Notes: generated from the sequence alone by a model not told the origin. DNA of 64,000 bases from Paraburkholderia humisilvae (GCF_902859855.1 NZ_CADIKH010000020.1:1-64000), one strand, 5' to 3'; counted from the stretch's first letter, positions 9,879-19,815 are shown. Made by a program: numbers and translations.

Positions 9879-11348
9879 ATGCTTAGGACACCCACGCCGC
9901 TGTCCTCGAACGTTGTCCGGCACACGAAGCGGCTGTGGCGCCAGTTCGGGATCTTCTGGCTCGGCGCAATCGCCGTCGGGCTCGCCGCGGTGTACTACGC
10001 GCGGTTGATCGACTGGGGTTACCACACGTTCATCGAGCAGCAGCGGGAACGTCCGTGGCTGCCGCTGCTGGTCACGCCGGCACTCGCGGCCGCTGCCTCG
10101 TGGCTCACGCGGCGTTTCTTTCGCGGCGCGGAGGGCAGCGGCATCCCGCAGGTGATCGCCACGCTGCACACGAGACCCGGTGAAACGGGCGCGCGGCTCC
10201 TGACGTTCCGCATCCTGTTCGGCAAGATTCTCGTGTCGTTCATTGGCATTCTCGGCGGCTTCACGATCGGCCGCGAAGGCCCGACCGTCCAGGTGGGCGC
10301 CGCGCTGATGTTCAACCTGCGGCGGCTCTACCCGCGCTCGACCGCCCTGATCGAACGCCAGCTCGTACTCGCCGGCGCCGCCGCGGGCCTGTCGGCCGCA
10401 TTCAATACGCCGCTCGCCGGTATCGTGTTTGCGATCGAAGAACTCACGCGCAGCTTCGAAGCGCGCGCGAGCGGCGTGCTGATCACGGCGATCATCATCG
10501 CCGGCGTGATCGCACTCGGGCTGAACGGCAATTACACCTATTTCGGCACGATCAATGTCGGCACGCAATTCCCCGATTCGCTCGCACTCGCGGTACTGCT
10601 CACCGCGGTGGTAACCGGTATTGCGGGCGGTGTCTTCGGCTGGCTGCTGCTGAACACCTCGCGTTGGCTGCCTGCGCCGCTGTGCAAGCTCAGTGCCGAG
10701 CGTCCGGTCGCGTTCGCCGCGCTATGCGGGCTCGTGATCGCCGTGGTCGGTCTGATCTCCGGCGGTACGACCTTCGGCAGCGGGTACTCGGAAGCGCGCG
10801 GGCTGCTCGACGGCCACGAGCAGTTGTCGATGTTCTATCCGCTGCTGAAGATGGTGTCGATGGTCGGCTCGTATTTGCCCGGCATTCCGGGCGGGATTTT
10901 CGCGCCGTCGCTGTCGATCGGCGCGGGGTTCGGCAACGTGCTGCATACGGTCTTCAACAGCATGCAGTTGCAGATGTTGATCGCACTCGCGATGGTCGGC
11001 TATATGGCCGCCGTCACGCAATCGCCGATCACGGCGTTCGTGATCGTCGTGGAAATGATCAACGGGCACGCGCTGGTCATCGCGCTGATGGCGACTGCGC
11101 TCGTCTCGAGCCGCGTGTCGGCGTTCTTTACGCCGCCGCTGTACGAGTCGCTCGCGCGGCGCTATATGGCGCCGCTGCCGTCTGCTGCTGCTGCGGCGGC
11201 GGCCGGACACCATCAGAACCTGCCGGAGCCGCTCGAACACGCGGTATCGGACACGACCGACGACCAGGCATCGGCGGATAACGCCACGACAAGCGATCAA
11301 GGCACGGATACGCACGCAGACGCGGATACCGACCCGCCACGCCGGTGA
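9879..11348 (+). CDS. clcA: ClC-family chloride channel/antiporter
   Basis: A 489-residue inner-membrane protein with all ClC selectivity-filter segments. GSGIPQV is at about residue 87, GREGPTVQ near 130 (its glutamate is the gating residue), GIVFAIEEL follows, and GIPGGIFAPSLSIG is near 335. Members exchange Cl- for H+ or act as channels. The C-terminus after about residue 440 is a hydrophilic Asp/Thr-rich tail with no CBS domain. The gene stands alone, divergent from waaC. I cannot tell channel from exchanger without the internal glutamate alignment. Confidence 0.9.
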   Translation: MLRTPTPLSSNVVRHTKRLWRQFGIFWLGAIAVGLAAVYYARLIDWGYHTFIEQQRERPWLPLLVTPALAAAASWLTRRFFRGAEGSGIPQVIATLHTRPGETGARLLTFRILFGKILVSFIGILGGFTIGREGPTVQVGAALMFNLRRLYPRSTALIERQLVLAGAAAGLSAAFNTPLAGIVFAIEELTRSFEARASGVLITAIIIAGVIALGLNGNYTYFGTINVGTQFPDSLALAVLLTAVVTGIAGGVFGWLLLNTSRWLPAPLCKLSAERPVAFAALCGLVIAVVGLISGGTTFGSGYSEARGLLDGHEQLSMFYPLLKMVSMVGSYLPGIPGGIFAPSLSIGAGFGNVLHTVFNSMQLQMLIALAMVGYMAAVTQSPITAFVIVVEMINGHALVIALMATALVSSRVSAFFTPPLYESLARRYMAPLPSAAAAAAAGHHQNLPEPLEHAVSDTTDDQASADNATTSDQGTDTHADADTDPPRR

Positions 11349-11368
11349 ACGGCGACGGGCAGCGGGGC

Positions 11369-11479
11369 TCAATACACGACGACTGCCGCAGGCCGGTAAT
11401 AGACAGGTCGCGCCGGTACGACGACGCAACCTGCGAGCGTCATCGCCAATAGCGCGACCGCGATGAGTCGGGTTTTCAT
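11369..11479 (-). CDS. Very small lipoprotein (36 aa)
   Basis: Starts at ATG 11479 behind AAGGAGCCCTTCG. It reads MKTRLIAVALLAMTLAGC followed by VVVPARPVYYRPAAVVVY. A clear lipobox and a strong ribosome binding site support it despite the length. It is in the same orientation as the YXWXXGHW protein upstream. The function is unknown. Confidence 0.7.
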   Translation of the reverse strand: MKTRLIAVALLAMTLAGCVVVPARPVYYRPAAVVVY

Positions 11480-11780
11480 CGAAGGGCTCCTTGAGTGCGG
11501 GAATCGAGCACTGCATCGGTTGCGGCAGTGCTCGCGATATCGCCCGAACGAACCTGAGTGAGCGATATCGCTCGACCCGCCGCGCCGCGTCAAGCGAGCC
11601 GGCAGGATCGCGCGTAACGCTTGCGAGCGGCGAGGCAGCGCGGCCGGCTGGCGATGCACGACCGCTCGCGCGATGATGCACGGGGCAGCGCATGACGTGC
11701 CTTCACGCGAGCCGTCAGACGAGCCATGCGGCGCGCCGTATGGCAAGCGGTTCGGCGCGCCATGCTTCGCCGCCGCCCGC
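11480..11780. other. Intergenic region between small envelope genes
   Basis: About 300 bp, GC-rich. GCGATATCGC-like palindromes occur at about 11534 and 11561, roughly 28 bp apart, and might be protein-binding sites. No supported gene on either strand. Confidence 0.35.
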
Positions 11781-12104
11781 TCAGGCCCAGCGTCCGGGTA
11801 TCCATCGCCAGTTCGGGCCATGCGCGACCCAATGTCCAGGAATCCAGTGATAGCCGGCTCGCGCAACCTGCCAGTGCCCCGACACCCACACATAGCGGTC
11901 GCCCTGCCAACGCCAATGGCCGTGATCCCATACATATCCGGCACGCGGCGGCGGCAATGGTTCATAGCGCACGGGCGGCGGCGCGCCCGGCGCAACCACG
12001 ACGACCGCCGCTGACGCGGCTTGCGGCAACGCCAGTGCGGCAGCCGACGCGCCCGCTGCGGCGAACGCGAACTGGACAAGCAGCAAACGATAGGACGTTT
12101 TCAC
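11781..12104 (-). CDS. YXWXXGHW-repeat secreted protein
   Basis: A 107-residue protein with an N-terminal signal peptide (to about ASA, residue 32). Aromatic repeats follow: YVWDHGHW, YVWVSGHW, YHWIPGHW and WRWIPGRW. This matches the YXWGXW/YXWXXGHW repeat family common in Burkholderiales, thought to be envelope proteins of unknown role. It starts at GTG 12104 with GGGAGAGG upstream. Confidence 0.78.
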   Translation of the reverse strand: MKTSYRLLLVQFAFAAAGASAAALALPQAASAAVVVVAPGAPPPVRYEPLPPPRAGYVWDHGHWRWQGDRYVWVSGHWQVARAGYHWIPGHWVAHGPNWRWIPGRWA

Positions 12105-12278
12105 TTTTCACCTCTCCCGGTAAGCGCCGAATCGCGGCGTTATCGCTTCAATGCATGAGGTGACGTCGAGGCTGACAGCGCGCGTGTTACCGCATGCGCT
12201 GAAGTGCAACGGATTATTTCGACTGCTGACGAATTGGCGAGCAACGATGAATCGCCGTGTCAGCAAGAGGCTTGCGAG

Positions 12279-12312
12279 TCCGGCTTGCGGCGCGCTCGCG
12301 CCGCAAGCCGGA
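12279..12312. repeat. 16-bp perfect inverted repeat after minE
   Basis: Arms 12279-12294 and 12297-12312 pair perfectly with only two bases between. The repeat lies 68 bp beyond the minE stop in the minus direction, so it can fold into a very stable hairpin at the end of the minCDE transcript. No T-tract follows on either strand, so it may block RNA decay or aid Rho-dependent termination rather than act as a classical terminator. Confidence 0.65.
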
Positions 12313-12379
12313 GGCAATGTATGAAAAAAAGAGGAACGGACGCAACGCGGGGTGAGCCCACCGGGCCCAACCCGACCGA

Positions 12380-12634
12380 TCAGGCCTGCGGGATCTCGAT
12401 CTTGACCTCGAGCACTTCAAGGTCATCGTGACGCTCGAGATTGACGCGGATATCTTCGTCCGAAATTTTGACGTACTTCGAAATCACGGCGACAAGCTCA
12501 CGTTGCAACGCCGGCAGATAATCCGCGGGCGCACGACCGCCAGCACGTTCGTGCGCGATGATCAACTGCAGGCGTTCCTTCGCTACCGACGCGGATTTCT
12601 TCTTCTCGCCCAGCAAAAACGAAAGAATCGACAT
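12380..12634 (-). CDS. minE: Cell division topological specificity factor MinE
   Basis: 84 residues, the usual length. It begins MSILSFLLGEKKKSASVAKE, the membrane-binding/anti-MinCD helix region, and continues with LQLIIAHERAGGRAPADYLP. MinE stimulates MinD ATPase and drives pole-to-pole oscillation so the FtsZ ring forms at midcell. Start ATG 12634; the frame is open further upstream into minD but homology begins here. It is the last gene of minC-minD-minE. Confidence 0.97.
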   Translation of the reverse strand: MSILSFLLGEKKKSASVAKERLQLIIAHERAGGRAPADYLPALQRELVAVISKYVKISDEDIRVNLERHDDLEVLEVKIEIPQA

Positions 12635-12647
12635 ACGTGCGCCTCCC

Positions 12648-13463
12648 TTACTTGGTGCCGAAGAGGCGCTGCAGCAGGCCTGGCTTCTGGTAATCGGTAA
12701 AGCGAAGCGACTTCTGTTCGCCGAGGAAGCGCGACACGATGTCCTTATAGGCTTCAGCGACGTCGGTCCCGTCAAGATGCACGGCCGGCAAGCCCTGGTT
12801 CGACGCGTGCAGCACCGCTTCAGACTCCGGAATCACGCCGATCAGCTCGATGCGCAGAATTTCCTGGATGTCCGACAGCGACAGCATTTCGCCCTCGCTG
12901 ACTCGCTTCGGGTTGTAGCGCGTGATCAGCAGATGCTCCTTGATCGGCTCCTTGCTTTCGATCGCGCGCTTCGTCTTCGACGACAGAATGCCGAGAATAC
13001 GGTCCGAGTCACGCACCGACGACACCTCCGGATTGGTCACGACCAGCGCTTCGTCCGCGAAGTGCATCGCGAGCAACGCGCCCGACTCGATGCCCGCCGG
13101 CGAATCGCATACGATGAACTCGAAGTCCATCGCGATCAGGTCGTTGATGACTTTCTCGACGCCTTCCATCGTCAACGCGTCTTTATCGCGTGTTTGCGAA
13201 GCCGGCAGGATGAACAGGTTCTCGCACTTCTTGTCCTTGATCAGCGCCTGGTTCAGGTTGGCTTCGCCATGGATCACGTTAATCAGGTCGTACACGACGC
13301 GGCGCTCGCAGCCCATGATGAGGTCGAGATTGCGCAGGCCGACGTCGAAGTCGATCACGGCGGTCTTGTGGCCGCGCAATGCGAGGCCCGACGAAAAGCT
13401 CGCGCTCGTGGTCGTCTTGCCTACGCCACCTTTGCCCGAAGTCACCACAATGATTTTTGCCAT
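12648..13463 (-). CDS. minD: Septum site-determining ATPase MinD
   Basis: 271 residues. The deviant Walker A motif GKGGVGKTT is at residues 10-18 (signature lysines 11 and 16), and the DSPAGIESGA switch II region is intact. The C-terminus (QKSLRFTDYQKPGLLQRLFG) is the amphipathic membrane-targeting helix. It binds membrane as an ATP dimer and recruits MinC and MinE. It lies 13 bp upstream of minE. Confidence 0.97.
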   Translation of the reverse strand: MAKIIVVTSGKGGVGKTTTSASFSSGLALRGHKTAVIDFDVGLRNLDLIMGCERRVVYDLINVIHGEANLNQALIKDKKCENLFILPASQTRDKDALTMEGVEKVINDLIAMDFEFIVCDSPAGIESGALLAMHFADEALVVTNPEVSSVRDSDRILGILSSKTKRAIESKEPIKEHLLITRYNPKRVSEGEMLSLSDIQEILRIELIGVIPESEAVLHASNQGLPAVHLDGTDVAEAYKDIVSRFLGEQKSLRFTDYQKPGLLQRLFGTK

Positions 13464-13549
13464 TGGCCTTTACCCTGTATCCGTCGATTTCGTGAAATGA
13501 GTTGTCCGGCATCCACTGACGCACGTGTTGCGCGCCTACCGCGGCGCCC

Positions 13550-14362
13550 CTACGTGAGACGCAGCGGCTCGATCATCAGTTTCTCTTCGTCGAGCCAGAT
13601 CTGCACCGCCTTGCCATGCACATCGCCCGGCAGCGGGTTCTCGGTCGTACGGTAGATGCCCGCGATCGAGATCAGCTCCGGCTCGAGACAGGTGCAGAAA
13701 ATGCGCGCGTTGTGATTGCCGTGCACGCCGGCGAGCGCGCGGCCGCGCAGCGGTGCATAGATATGAATGTTGCCTTCCGCGATGACCTCCGCGCCGTGGC
13801 TCACGAGACCGAGCACGACGAGGTCGCCCTTCGCGTAGATGCGCTGCCCCGAACGCAGCGGCTTGTCGATGACCATCGTCTGCGACGCAGCACTCGCCGG
13901 ACCGATTTGCACAGGCTCCGCCGGTTGGCTGGCCGCCGGGGCGGCATCGCCCGACGCCGGCGTGGCGACCGGCGCGGATGAAGCCAGAGCCGTTGTTTCC
14001 GGCGCGTGCGCGGCTTCGTCGCCTGCCGCCTTCGCGGTCGGACGCCGGTCGCGCGCTTCGAGTAGCGGCAGACTGCTGTCGCTGGCCCAGTCGTGCTGCG
14101 CCGCATCGGCCACGACGCCAATCGGCCGCATCCGCACGCTGTCGAGCAGCGCGGCGATCTCGGCAAGCGGCACGCGCTCGTTTGCGGCGAGGCGGCGCAC
14201 GTCGATTGCGACGACGTCATGGGCGAAAAATTCGGGGGTCGCCTCGAAGCGGCGCGTCAGCTCGGCGCGCATTTCGCCGAGGTCGGTGGTTTTCACCACG
14301 AACAGAAGCGTGTCCACCGTACCGCTGCGCAATTCGAAAAATGGCGATTTCCTGGGCGACAT
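13550..14362 (-). CDS. minC: Septum formation inhibitor MinC
   Basis: 270 residues. The N-terminal domain (SPFFELRSGTVDTLLFVV) antagonises FtsZ. A Pro/Ala/Ser linker of about 60 residues comes next, then the beta-helical C-terminal domain (RSGQRIYAKGDLVVLGLVSHGAEVIAEGNIHIYAPLRGRALAG) that dimerises and binds MinD. Start at ATG 14362. The linker is longer than in E. coli, as is usual in Burkholderia. First gene of the operon. Confidence 0.95.
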   Translation of the reverse strand: MSPRKSPFFELRSGTVDTLLFVVKTTDLGEMRAELTRRFEATPEFFAHDVVAIDVRRLAANERVPLAEIAALLDSVRMRPIGVVADAAQHDWASDSSLPLLEARDRRPTAKAAGDEAAHAPETTALASSAPVATPASGDAAPAASQPAEPVQIGPASAASQTMVIDKPLRSGQRIYAKGDLVVLGLVSHGAEVIAEGNIHIYAPLRGRALAGVHGNHNARIFCTCLEPELISIAGIYRTTENPLPGDVHGKAVQIWLDEEKLMIEPLRLT

Positions 14363-14586
14363 AGCGTTCGGCAAAAAATTTTGCGTATTTTACAGGGGTC
14401 CTGGCGCGCGTCGAACATTTTTGCCAATAAACGGCGCACGCCGCGAAGCAACGCGAGCGACGCACGTGGGACGACGCACGCGATCGCCGTACAGACACTG
14501 CGGTCGCCAAAAAGAACAACGAATGGAGAAAACGCACGGACCGCACAGCAGACGACGCCCCAACCGCGCGCCGCCGGGCACTCCGC

Positions 14587-15120
14587 TTACCCGGCCGGCG
14601 GCGCGGATGCGGACGTCACATGGCGCACCAGTTGCGTTTCCCACTGGTTCTGAGCGCGTGCAGTCGGCCGGTGATCGCCGGTGGGACCGAAACCAAGGCG
14701 CTCATAAAAGCGCATCGCGTTGCGGTTGCTGTCGGCGATCCATGCGTACACTTCGGTCGCGCCGCCGAGCGCGAGCCACTCGCTCGCGGTATTGACAAGC
14801 AGCTCGCCGCCGCGCAGATGACGCACGGCCGGCGCAACCCACAGGTCGCTCACGAACGCGCGGCGCGCGAGTGTATCGTCGAAGCACGCATCGATCAGGC
14901 CCGCCGGATGGCCCTCGGTGTAAAGAATGAAAGTCGTGGATGTGGTGGAAGCCGCATTCAGCGCGGCCTTTGCATCGAACGTGGTGGCGTCCGCGGACAA
15001 GGTTTCCTCGAGCGTATCCCCGAACGCGTAAGGCGCCTCCCGTAACGATGCGGTACGGAGTTCGCGAAAGACATCGCCCTGCCTGGCGGCAATGCGCGCA
15101 ACGGTGAGTGACGGACTCAT
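14587..15120 (-). CDS. GNAT-family N-acetyltransferase
   Basis: 177 residues with the GNAT core. FVSDLWVAPAVRHLRGGELLV corresponds to motif A, although the usual R/Q-x-x-G-x-G/A is degenerate here (RHLRGGE). NRNAMRFYERLGFGPTG corresponds to motif B. It should use acetyl-CoA, but the acceptor is unknown. The ATG at 15120 is preferred to an upstream in-frame start because similarity begins MSPSLTVARI. Confidence 0.82.
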   Translation of the reverse strand: MSPSLTVARIAARQGDVFRELRTASLREAPYAFGDTLEETLSADATTFDAKAALNAASTTSTTFILYTEGHPAGLIDACFDDTLARRAFVSDLWVAPAVRHLRGGELLVNTASEWLALGGATEVYAWIADSNRNAMRFYERLGFGPTGDHRPTARAQNQWETQLVRHVTSASAPPAG

Positions 15121-15335
15121 GCAGACGTAGATTCCCGGACCTGAAAGCGTAAAACCATAAACCCCAACCCAAACCCGATCGTACCCGCACGAACGAATCG
15201 CGCGAAGCCGCACCGCCCGCTTCGACCTGACCCTTTCCGCTCAACGGTATAGCCTAACTGAACCGCCGTACGAGTCAAATCCTTATTTGAGACATCGGCG
15301 CACGCACTCACACCGCCGCCGCAGCGACAGACAGA

Positions 15336-16121
15336 TCAAGGCGCATCGTAGCGGCCGGTGCCGTCAGGCCACGGTGTCAGCACTTCAAAGCCGTCTCCCG
15401 TGACTGCAATCATATGCTCCCATTGCGCGGACAACGATCTGTCCTTGGTCACGACCGTCCACCCATCGCGCATCACAACGGTGCCGGCGCGGCCCGCATT
15501 GACCATCGGCTCGATCGTAAACACCATGCCCGGTTTCAGGCGCACCCCCTGTCCCGGCTGGCCGTAGTGCAGGACTTGCGGGTCTTCGTGATACACCTTG
15601 CCGATGCCATGGCCGCAGTAGTCGCGCACGATCGAAAAGCCGTCGCGTTGCGCGACCTTCTGGATGGTGTGGCCGATATCGCCCAGCGTCGCACCGGGCC
15701 TCACCTGACGAATCCCCGCCACCATTGCCTCGTACGTGGTGTCGATCAGTTGCTGCGCGACCTTGCTCGGCTCGCCAACCGTATACATGCGGCTCGTGTC
15801 GCCGAAATAGCCGTCCTTGATCACCGCGACGTCGATATTGACGATGTCGCCGTCCTTCAGAATCTCATTGCGGTCCGGAATGCCATGGCATACGACCGAG
15901 TTCACCGACGTACAGATGGTTTTCGGAAAGCCCATGTAACCAATGTTCGCCGCAATCGCATGCTGCGTATCGACGATGAATTCGCGGCACAGCGCGTCGA
16001 GCTCGTCAGTCGACACCCCGGGTTTCACGTGTTCGCCGATCATCACGAGCACGTCGGCCGCGAGACGGCCGGCAATGCGCAGCTTCGCGATGTCATCAGG
16101 AGTCTTGTAGGTAATGGCCAT
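15336..16121 (-). CDS. map: Methionine aminopeptidase, type I
   Basis: 261 residues. It removes the initiator methionine from nascent proteins. The five metal ligands are recognisable in order: D in NIDVAV, D in GDTSRM, H in CGHGIG, E in TIEPM and E in QWEHM. ATG 16121 (MAITYKTPDDIAKLRIAGRL) fits the family start. Not next to rpsB or glnD in this window. Confidence 0.95.
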   Translation of the reverse strand: MAITYKTPDDIAKLRIAGRLAADVLVMIGEHVKPGVSTDELDALCREFIVDTQHAIAANIGYMGFPKTICTSVNSVVCHGIPDRNEILKDGDIVNIDVAVIKDGYFGDTSRMYTVGEPSKVAQQLIDTTYEAMVAGIRQVRPGATLGDIGHTIQKVAQRDGFSIVRDYCGHGIGKVYHEDPQVLHYGQPGQGVRLKPGMVFTIEPMVNAGRAGTVVMRDGWTVVTKDRSLSAQWEHMIAVTGDGFEVLTPWPDGTGRYDAP

Positions 16122-16224
16122 GTGCACAAAATCGGGGCGGTGCGCGCCATACGGCCTGCGGCTCGCGCGGCGCGCACCCGGTTATCGATCAGCCATTGTA
16201 CCGAGTCTCAACACGGCGCATTTC

Positions 16225-17457
16225 CTAGCGCGGCGCATCCGGGCTATCCGGAGGGCTCACCTGGGCCGTCCCGTTTTGTCCTATGGTTGCGCCCGCAACC
16301 GTCGACGGCGCCGGCAGCAGGCGCCGGAACGGCAACAGTAGCAGCGGCGTCGTGATCATCGACAGCACGACCGCAAGCGTCACGATGGCCGACGCGCGCG
16401 GCTCGACAACCCGCACCGCAAGCGCCGAAGACATCACGACAAACGCGAACTCGCCACCCTGAGACAGCAGCAGCGCGAAGTACGCGCGTTGCTCGCGCGG
16501 CACGTCAAAGCGCCGCGCGAGCAACCAGAGCGCCGCGGCCTTGATGCCCACCACCGCCGCGACGACAATCAGTACACGGCGCGTGTCGTGCGCGAGCACA
16601 TTGAAGTCGATCGACATGCCGATCGCGATAAAGAACAGTCCGAGCAACAGGCCCTTGAACGGCGCAATATCCGCTTCGACCCGCTGCTGATAGCCGGAAT
16701 CGGCGAGCAGCACGCCGGCCAGAAACGCGCCAAGCGACGCCGACAGATGCACGCTGTGAAAGAGCAGCGCGACACCGATCACCCAAAGAAGCGCGAAGGC
16801 GGTGAAGATTTCCGGCGCGCCGGTGCGCGACACGATGCCCAGGCCGCGCCGCAGCGCCACCCGGCCCACCACCACGACCGCCGCCAGCATCGCGAAGGCT
16901 TTGCCGGTCGCGAACCAGTTCTGCGCCGCGCTTCCGCCCAGCTCGAGCGGGCTCAGGAGCGGCATCAACGCGATCAGCGGAATCGCCGCCAGATCCTGAA
17001 ACAATAGGATGCCGAACGCGGCTTCACCTGCGGGCGTGCTCAATTGCCCGCGCTGCTGCAATTCCGACACCGCCATCGCGGTCGACGAGAGCGCAAGCGC
17101 GAGACCCGCCGTCAGCGCGATTTGCCAACGCGAGCCGAACAGCAGAAAGATTGCCGTCAGCAGCCCGGCGCATAGCACCATCTGCATGCCGCCATAGCCG
17201 AAAATCGTCCGTCGCATCGCCCAGAGCCGTCCGACATGCATCTCGAGGCCGATCACGAACATCATCAGGACGATGCCCAGTTCCGAGAAGTGCAGGATCG
17301 CATCGACGTTACTCACCAGCTTCAGCACTGCCGGGCCGATCAGCACACCCGCAAGCAGATAGCCGAGTACCGCGCCAAAGCCAAGCCGGATCGACAGCGG
17401 CACGACGACGAGCGCCGCGCCCAGGAACACGACGAGATGGAAAATCACGCTTTTCAT
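16225..17457 (-). CDS. CPA2-family cation:proton antiporter (KefB-like, no RCK domain)
   Basis: 410 residues, almost all hydrophobic, with the Na+/H+ exchanger core: GYLLAGVLIGPAVLKLV, ELGIVLMMFVIGLEM and LALSSTAMAVSELQQRGQL. It matches the membrane half of KefB/KefC. The C-terminal TrkA-N/RCK regulatory domain of true Kef proteins is absent, so glutathione gating is not expected. It probably exchanges K+ or Na+ for H+. Start at ATG 17457. Confidence 0.85.
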   Translation of the reverse strand: MKSVIFHLVVFLGAALVVVPLSIRLGFGAVLGYLLAGVLIGPAVLKLVSNVDAILHFSELGIVLMMFVIGLEMHVGRLWAMRRTIFGYGGMQMVLCAGLLTAIFLLFGSRWQIALTAGLALALSSTAMAVSELQQRGQLSTPAGEAAFGILLFQDLAAIPLIALMPLLSPLELGGSAAQNWFATGKAFAMLAAVVVVGRVALRRGLGIVSRTGAPEIFTAFALLWVIGVALLFHSVHLSASLGAFLAGVLLADSGYQQRVEADIAPFKGLLLGLFFIAIGMSIDFNVLAHDTRRVLIVVAAVVGIKAAALWLLARRFDVPREQRAYFALLLSQGGEFAFVVMSSALAVRVVEPRASAIVTLAVVLSMITTPLLLLPFRRLLPAPSTVAGATIGQNGTAQVSPPDSPDAPR

Positions 17458-17530
17458 GGGCGTGGACCGGTAGGCACAGCCGCTTGATCGGCAACGCCGG
17501 GGTACGCGCGGCGCGGGCGCGGCATGCGCA

Positions 17531-18199
17531 TCAGGACGGCAGTGCGCTACGGATAGCCGCCGCTATATCGCGACTCACCGCCGCCAGCGCGCGGCTGTGA
17601 GCGGCGACCAGCGCGTCATTGCTGGCCGTTCCGACCGGCTCGCGCGCGACGGTTCGGCCGGACACCGGCAACGGCTTGCCGGGCACGCGCACCACCCACT
17701 GCGCATCGATCGTCACGGCGTCGCCCGGCACGGAATCGAACCGCACGATGTCCACCCGCACGCGGCAGGCCTCCTGGACAAGTGCCGCTTGCGCCGCGAT
17801 CGACACGCGTTCGGCGCCGAGCAGTTGCCCGAGGTCGGCCGCGATCGTGCGCGCAATGCCGCTTTTCAGCGGCTCGCCCCAACGCGCGAACTCGTTGACT
17901 GCGACTTCGTTATCCGACACGCGCGTGACGAACTGCGGCCGGTCCACCAGTTCGGGCACCGTCACGGGCCCGACCACGACGGCTGTGCGCAGCGGCGCGC
18001 CGGTGCGCTCGAGCGACGCGTCGGGGCTGAGCGTGTAGAACGACGAATTCGGCGACTTGCAGCCGCCGAACGCCACCAATGCCACCGCCGCGATGAGTGC
18101 GAGTACCGGCGCCGCCGCCCGTTCACGCGCCCCGCGCGGACCACGCGCACGAGTGCCTGTCATCCGTTCACTCACACGACGCAAGCGCATCGAACGCAT
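17531..18199 (-). CDS. pqiC: PqiC-like outer-membrane lipoprotein
   Basis: 222 residues. A hydrophobic stretch ends ALVAFGGC (lipobox), followed by SPNSSFYTLSPD, the typical start of the ABC-transport auxiliary lipoprotein family (PqiC/YmbA). ATG 18199 overlaps the pqiB stop. By analogy it forms an outer-membrane ring that docks on the PqiB needle for phospholipid passage. Last gene of the efflux/Pqi operon. Confidence 0.85.
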   Translation of the reverse strand: MRSMRLRRVSERMTGTRARGPRGARERAAAPVLALIAAVALVAFGGCKSPNSSFYTLSPDASLERTGAPLRTAVVVGPVTVPELVDRPQFVTRVSDNEVAVNEFARWGEPLKSGIARTIAADLGQLLGAERVSIAAQAALVQEACRVRVDIVRFDSVPGDAVTIDAQWVVRVPGKPLPVSGRTVAREPVGTASNDALVAAHSRALAAVSRDIAAAIRSALPS

Positions 18200-19815
18200 C
18201 ACTTTCCGTCTCCCGCTTTGCCCCGGAGCAAGGCCTCCGGATGCCGTTCGAGATATTCCGCGAGCGAACGCAGCGCCGCCGCCGTGCGCGACAGCTCGCG
18301 AACCGCATCGGTCGTATCCTGCTGCAGCGCCGAATCGGGCTGCAATGCGGAATTCGCCGAATCGAGCGTGGTGCGCGCCGCTGTCAACGTGTCGCGCGCC
18401 TGCGGCACCAGGTCCGTGTTGAAGCTTTGCAGCAGCGTATCGGCACGCGCAAGCGTCTGCTGCGCGTTCTTGCCGATCGACTCAAACGGAATCTTGTTCA
18501 TCCGCGCCATCAGTTCCGAGACCGATTCCTGCAGCGATTGCAGGCCGCTCGGCACGGTCGGTAGTTCGGGCGGGTCGCGATCCCAGTTCACTTCCGCTTT
18601 CGGCGCGTTCGGGAAGAAATCGAGCGCGATATACAGTTGGCCCGTGATCAGGCTGCCGGTCTTCAGTTGCGCACGCATGCCGCGCGACACGAGGAAGTCG
18701 GCCATCTCGCGCGGGGAGCGCGTCAGCCTGCCGCCACGCGGCTCCGACTCGTAGCGCGACGTAAAGCGCTCCGGATAGAACTTCACCTGGACCGGGATGC
18801 TGAACTGCCTCGTGACCGGATCGAAGCGCGTATGGATCGCCGCCACCTCACCGATCTGAATACCGCGGAAATCGACCGGCGCACCGACCACGAGCCCGCG
18901 CACTGACTCCTTGAAATTGAACACGTAGTCCACGACGATCCGATCGTGCGTCTTCATCGCTTCGGTACGGTCGCTAAAGAGCTGGAACGTCGTATGCGCG
19001 GGCGCCGGTGACTCGTCGGGCGCGTCGGGTGGCGACTGGAACGCGAGGCCGCCGATCAGGATCGACACAAGCGACTGGGTATTGACTTTCACGCCCTCGG
19101 TATTGAGCGATACGTCGACCCCGCTCGCGTGCCAGAAGCGCGTGTTGGGGGTGACGAACTTGTCGTACGGCGCGTTGACGAACACGCGCAGCGTGACGCC
19201 CTTGCCGTTCGGGTCCAGTTCGTACGCGACCACCTGTCCGACCTGCAGGCGGCGGAAATAGACCGGCGTGCCGACATCGACCGAGCCGAGATCGTCGCTC
19301 CTCAGCACATACTCGTGCCCCGGCACATCGCTGGCGAACACCGGCGGCGTCTCGAGACCGACGAAATCGCGCCGCCCGCCTTTTGCCTTGCCGATATCCA
19401 TGCCGATGTAGGCGCCGGACAGCAGCGTGCCGATACCCGACACGGTGCCGCCCGATACGCGCGGGCGCACGACCCAGAAGCGCGTATCGTCGACCAGCAT
19501 GTTGGATGCATCTTGCGTGAGTTCGGCGGTTGCCACGACGCGCGAGTAGTCCTTCGACAGCGCGACAGATTTCACGACGCCGATATCGACGTCCTTGAAC
19601 TTGATCTTGGTCTTGCCCGCCTCGAGGCCTTCGCCGGTCTTGAAGCTGATCGTGATGGTCGGGCCTTGCTCCAGAATTGCCCGCGCCGCGAGCCAGACGC
19701 CGATCAGCACCGCGATCAGCGGCACGAGCCAGATCCACTGGACGCGCCAGCGCGAACGCGGCACGGCGAGCGCGTCCGGAAGGTCGGGCGGCGGTGAGTC
19801 AGGAGGATGCGCCAT
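18199..19815 (-). CDS. pqiB: PqiB-type MCE-domain lipid transport protein
   Basis: 538 residues with one N-terminal membrane helix (VQWIWLVPLIAVLIGVWLA). Three MCE domains follow (GLEAGKTKIKFKDVDIGVV; PVYFRRLQVGQVVAYEL; PVDFRGIQIGEVAAIH) and a C-terminal helical part. PqiB hexamers form a periplasm-spanning tunnel. The start overlaps the end of pqiA by 17 bp and the stop overlaps pqiC, so translation is coupled. Confidence 0.93.
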   Translation of the reverse strand: MAHPPDSPPPDLPDALAVPRSRWRVQWIWLVPLIAVLIGVWLAARAILEQGPTITISFKTGEGLEAGKTKIKFKDVDIGVVKSVALSKDYSRVVATAELTQDASNMLVDDTRFWVVRPRVSGGTVSGIGTLLSGAYIGMDIGKAKGGRRDFVGLETPPVFASDVPGHEYVLRSDDLGSVDVGTPVYFRRLQVGQVVAYELDPNGKGVTLRVFVNAPYDKFVTPNTRFWHASGVDVSLNTEGVKVNTQSLVSILIGGLAFQSPPDAPDESPAPAHTTFQLFSDRTEAMKTHDRIVVDYVFNFKESVRGLVVGAPVDFRGIQIGEVAAIHTRFDPVTRQFSIPVQVKFYPERFTSRYESEPRGGRLTRSPREMADFLVSRGMRAQLKTGSLITGQLYIALDFFPNAPKAEVNWDRDPPELPTVPSGLQSLQESVSELMARMNKIPFESIGKNAQQTLARADTLLQSFNTDLVPQARDTLTAARTTLDSANSALQPDSALQQDTTDAVRELSRTAAALRSLAEYLERHPEALLRGKAGDGK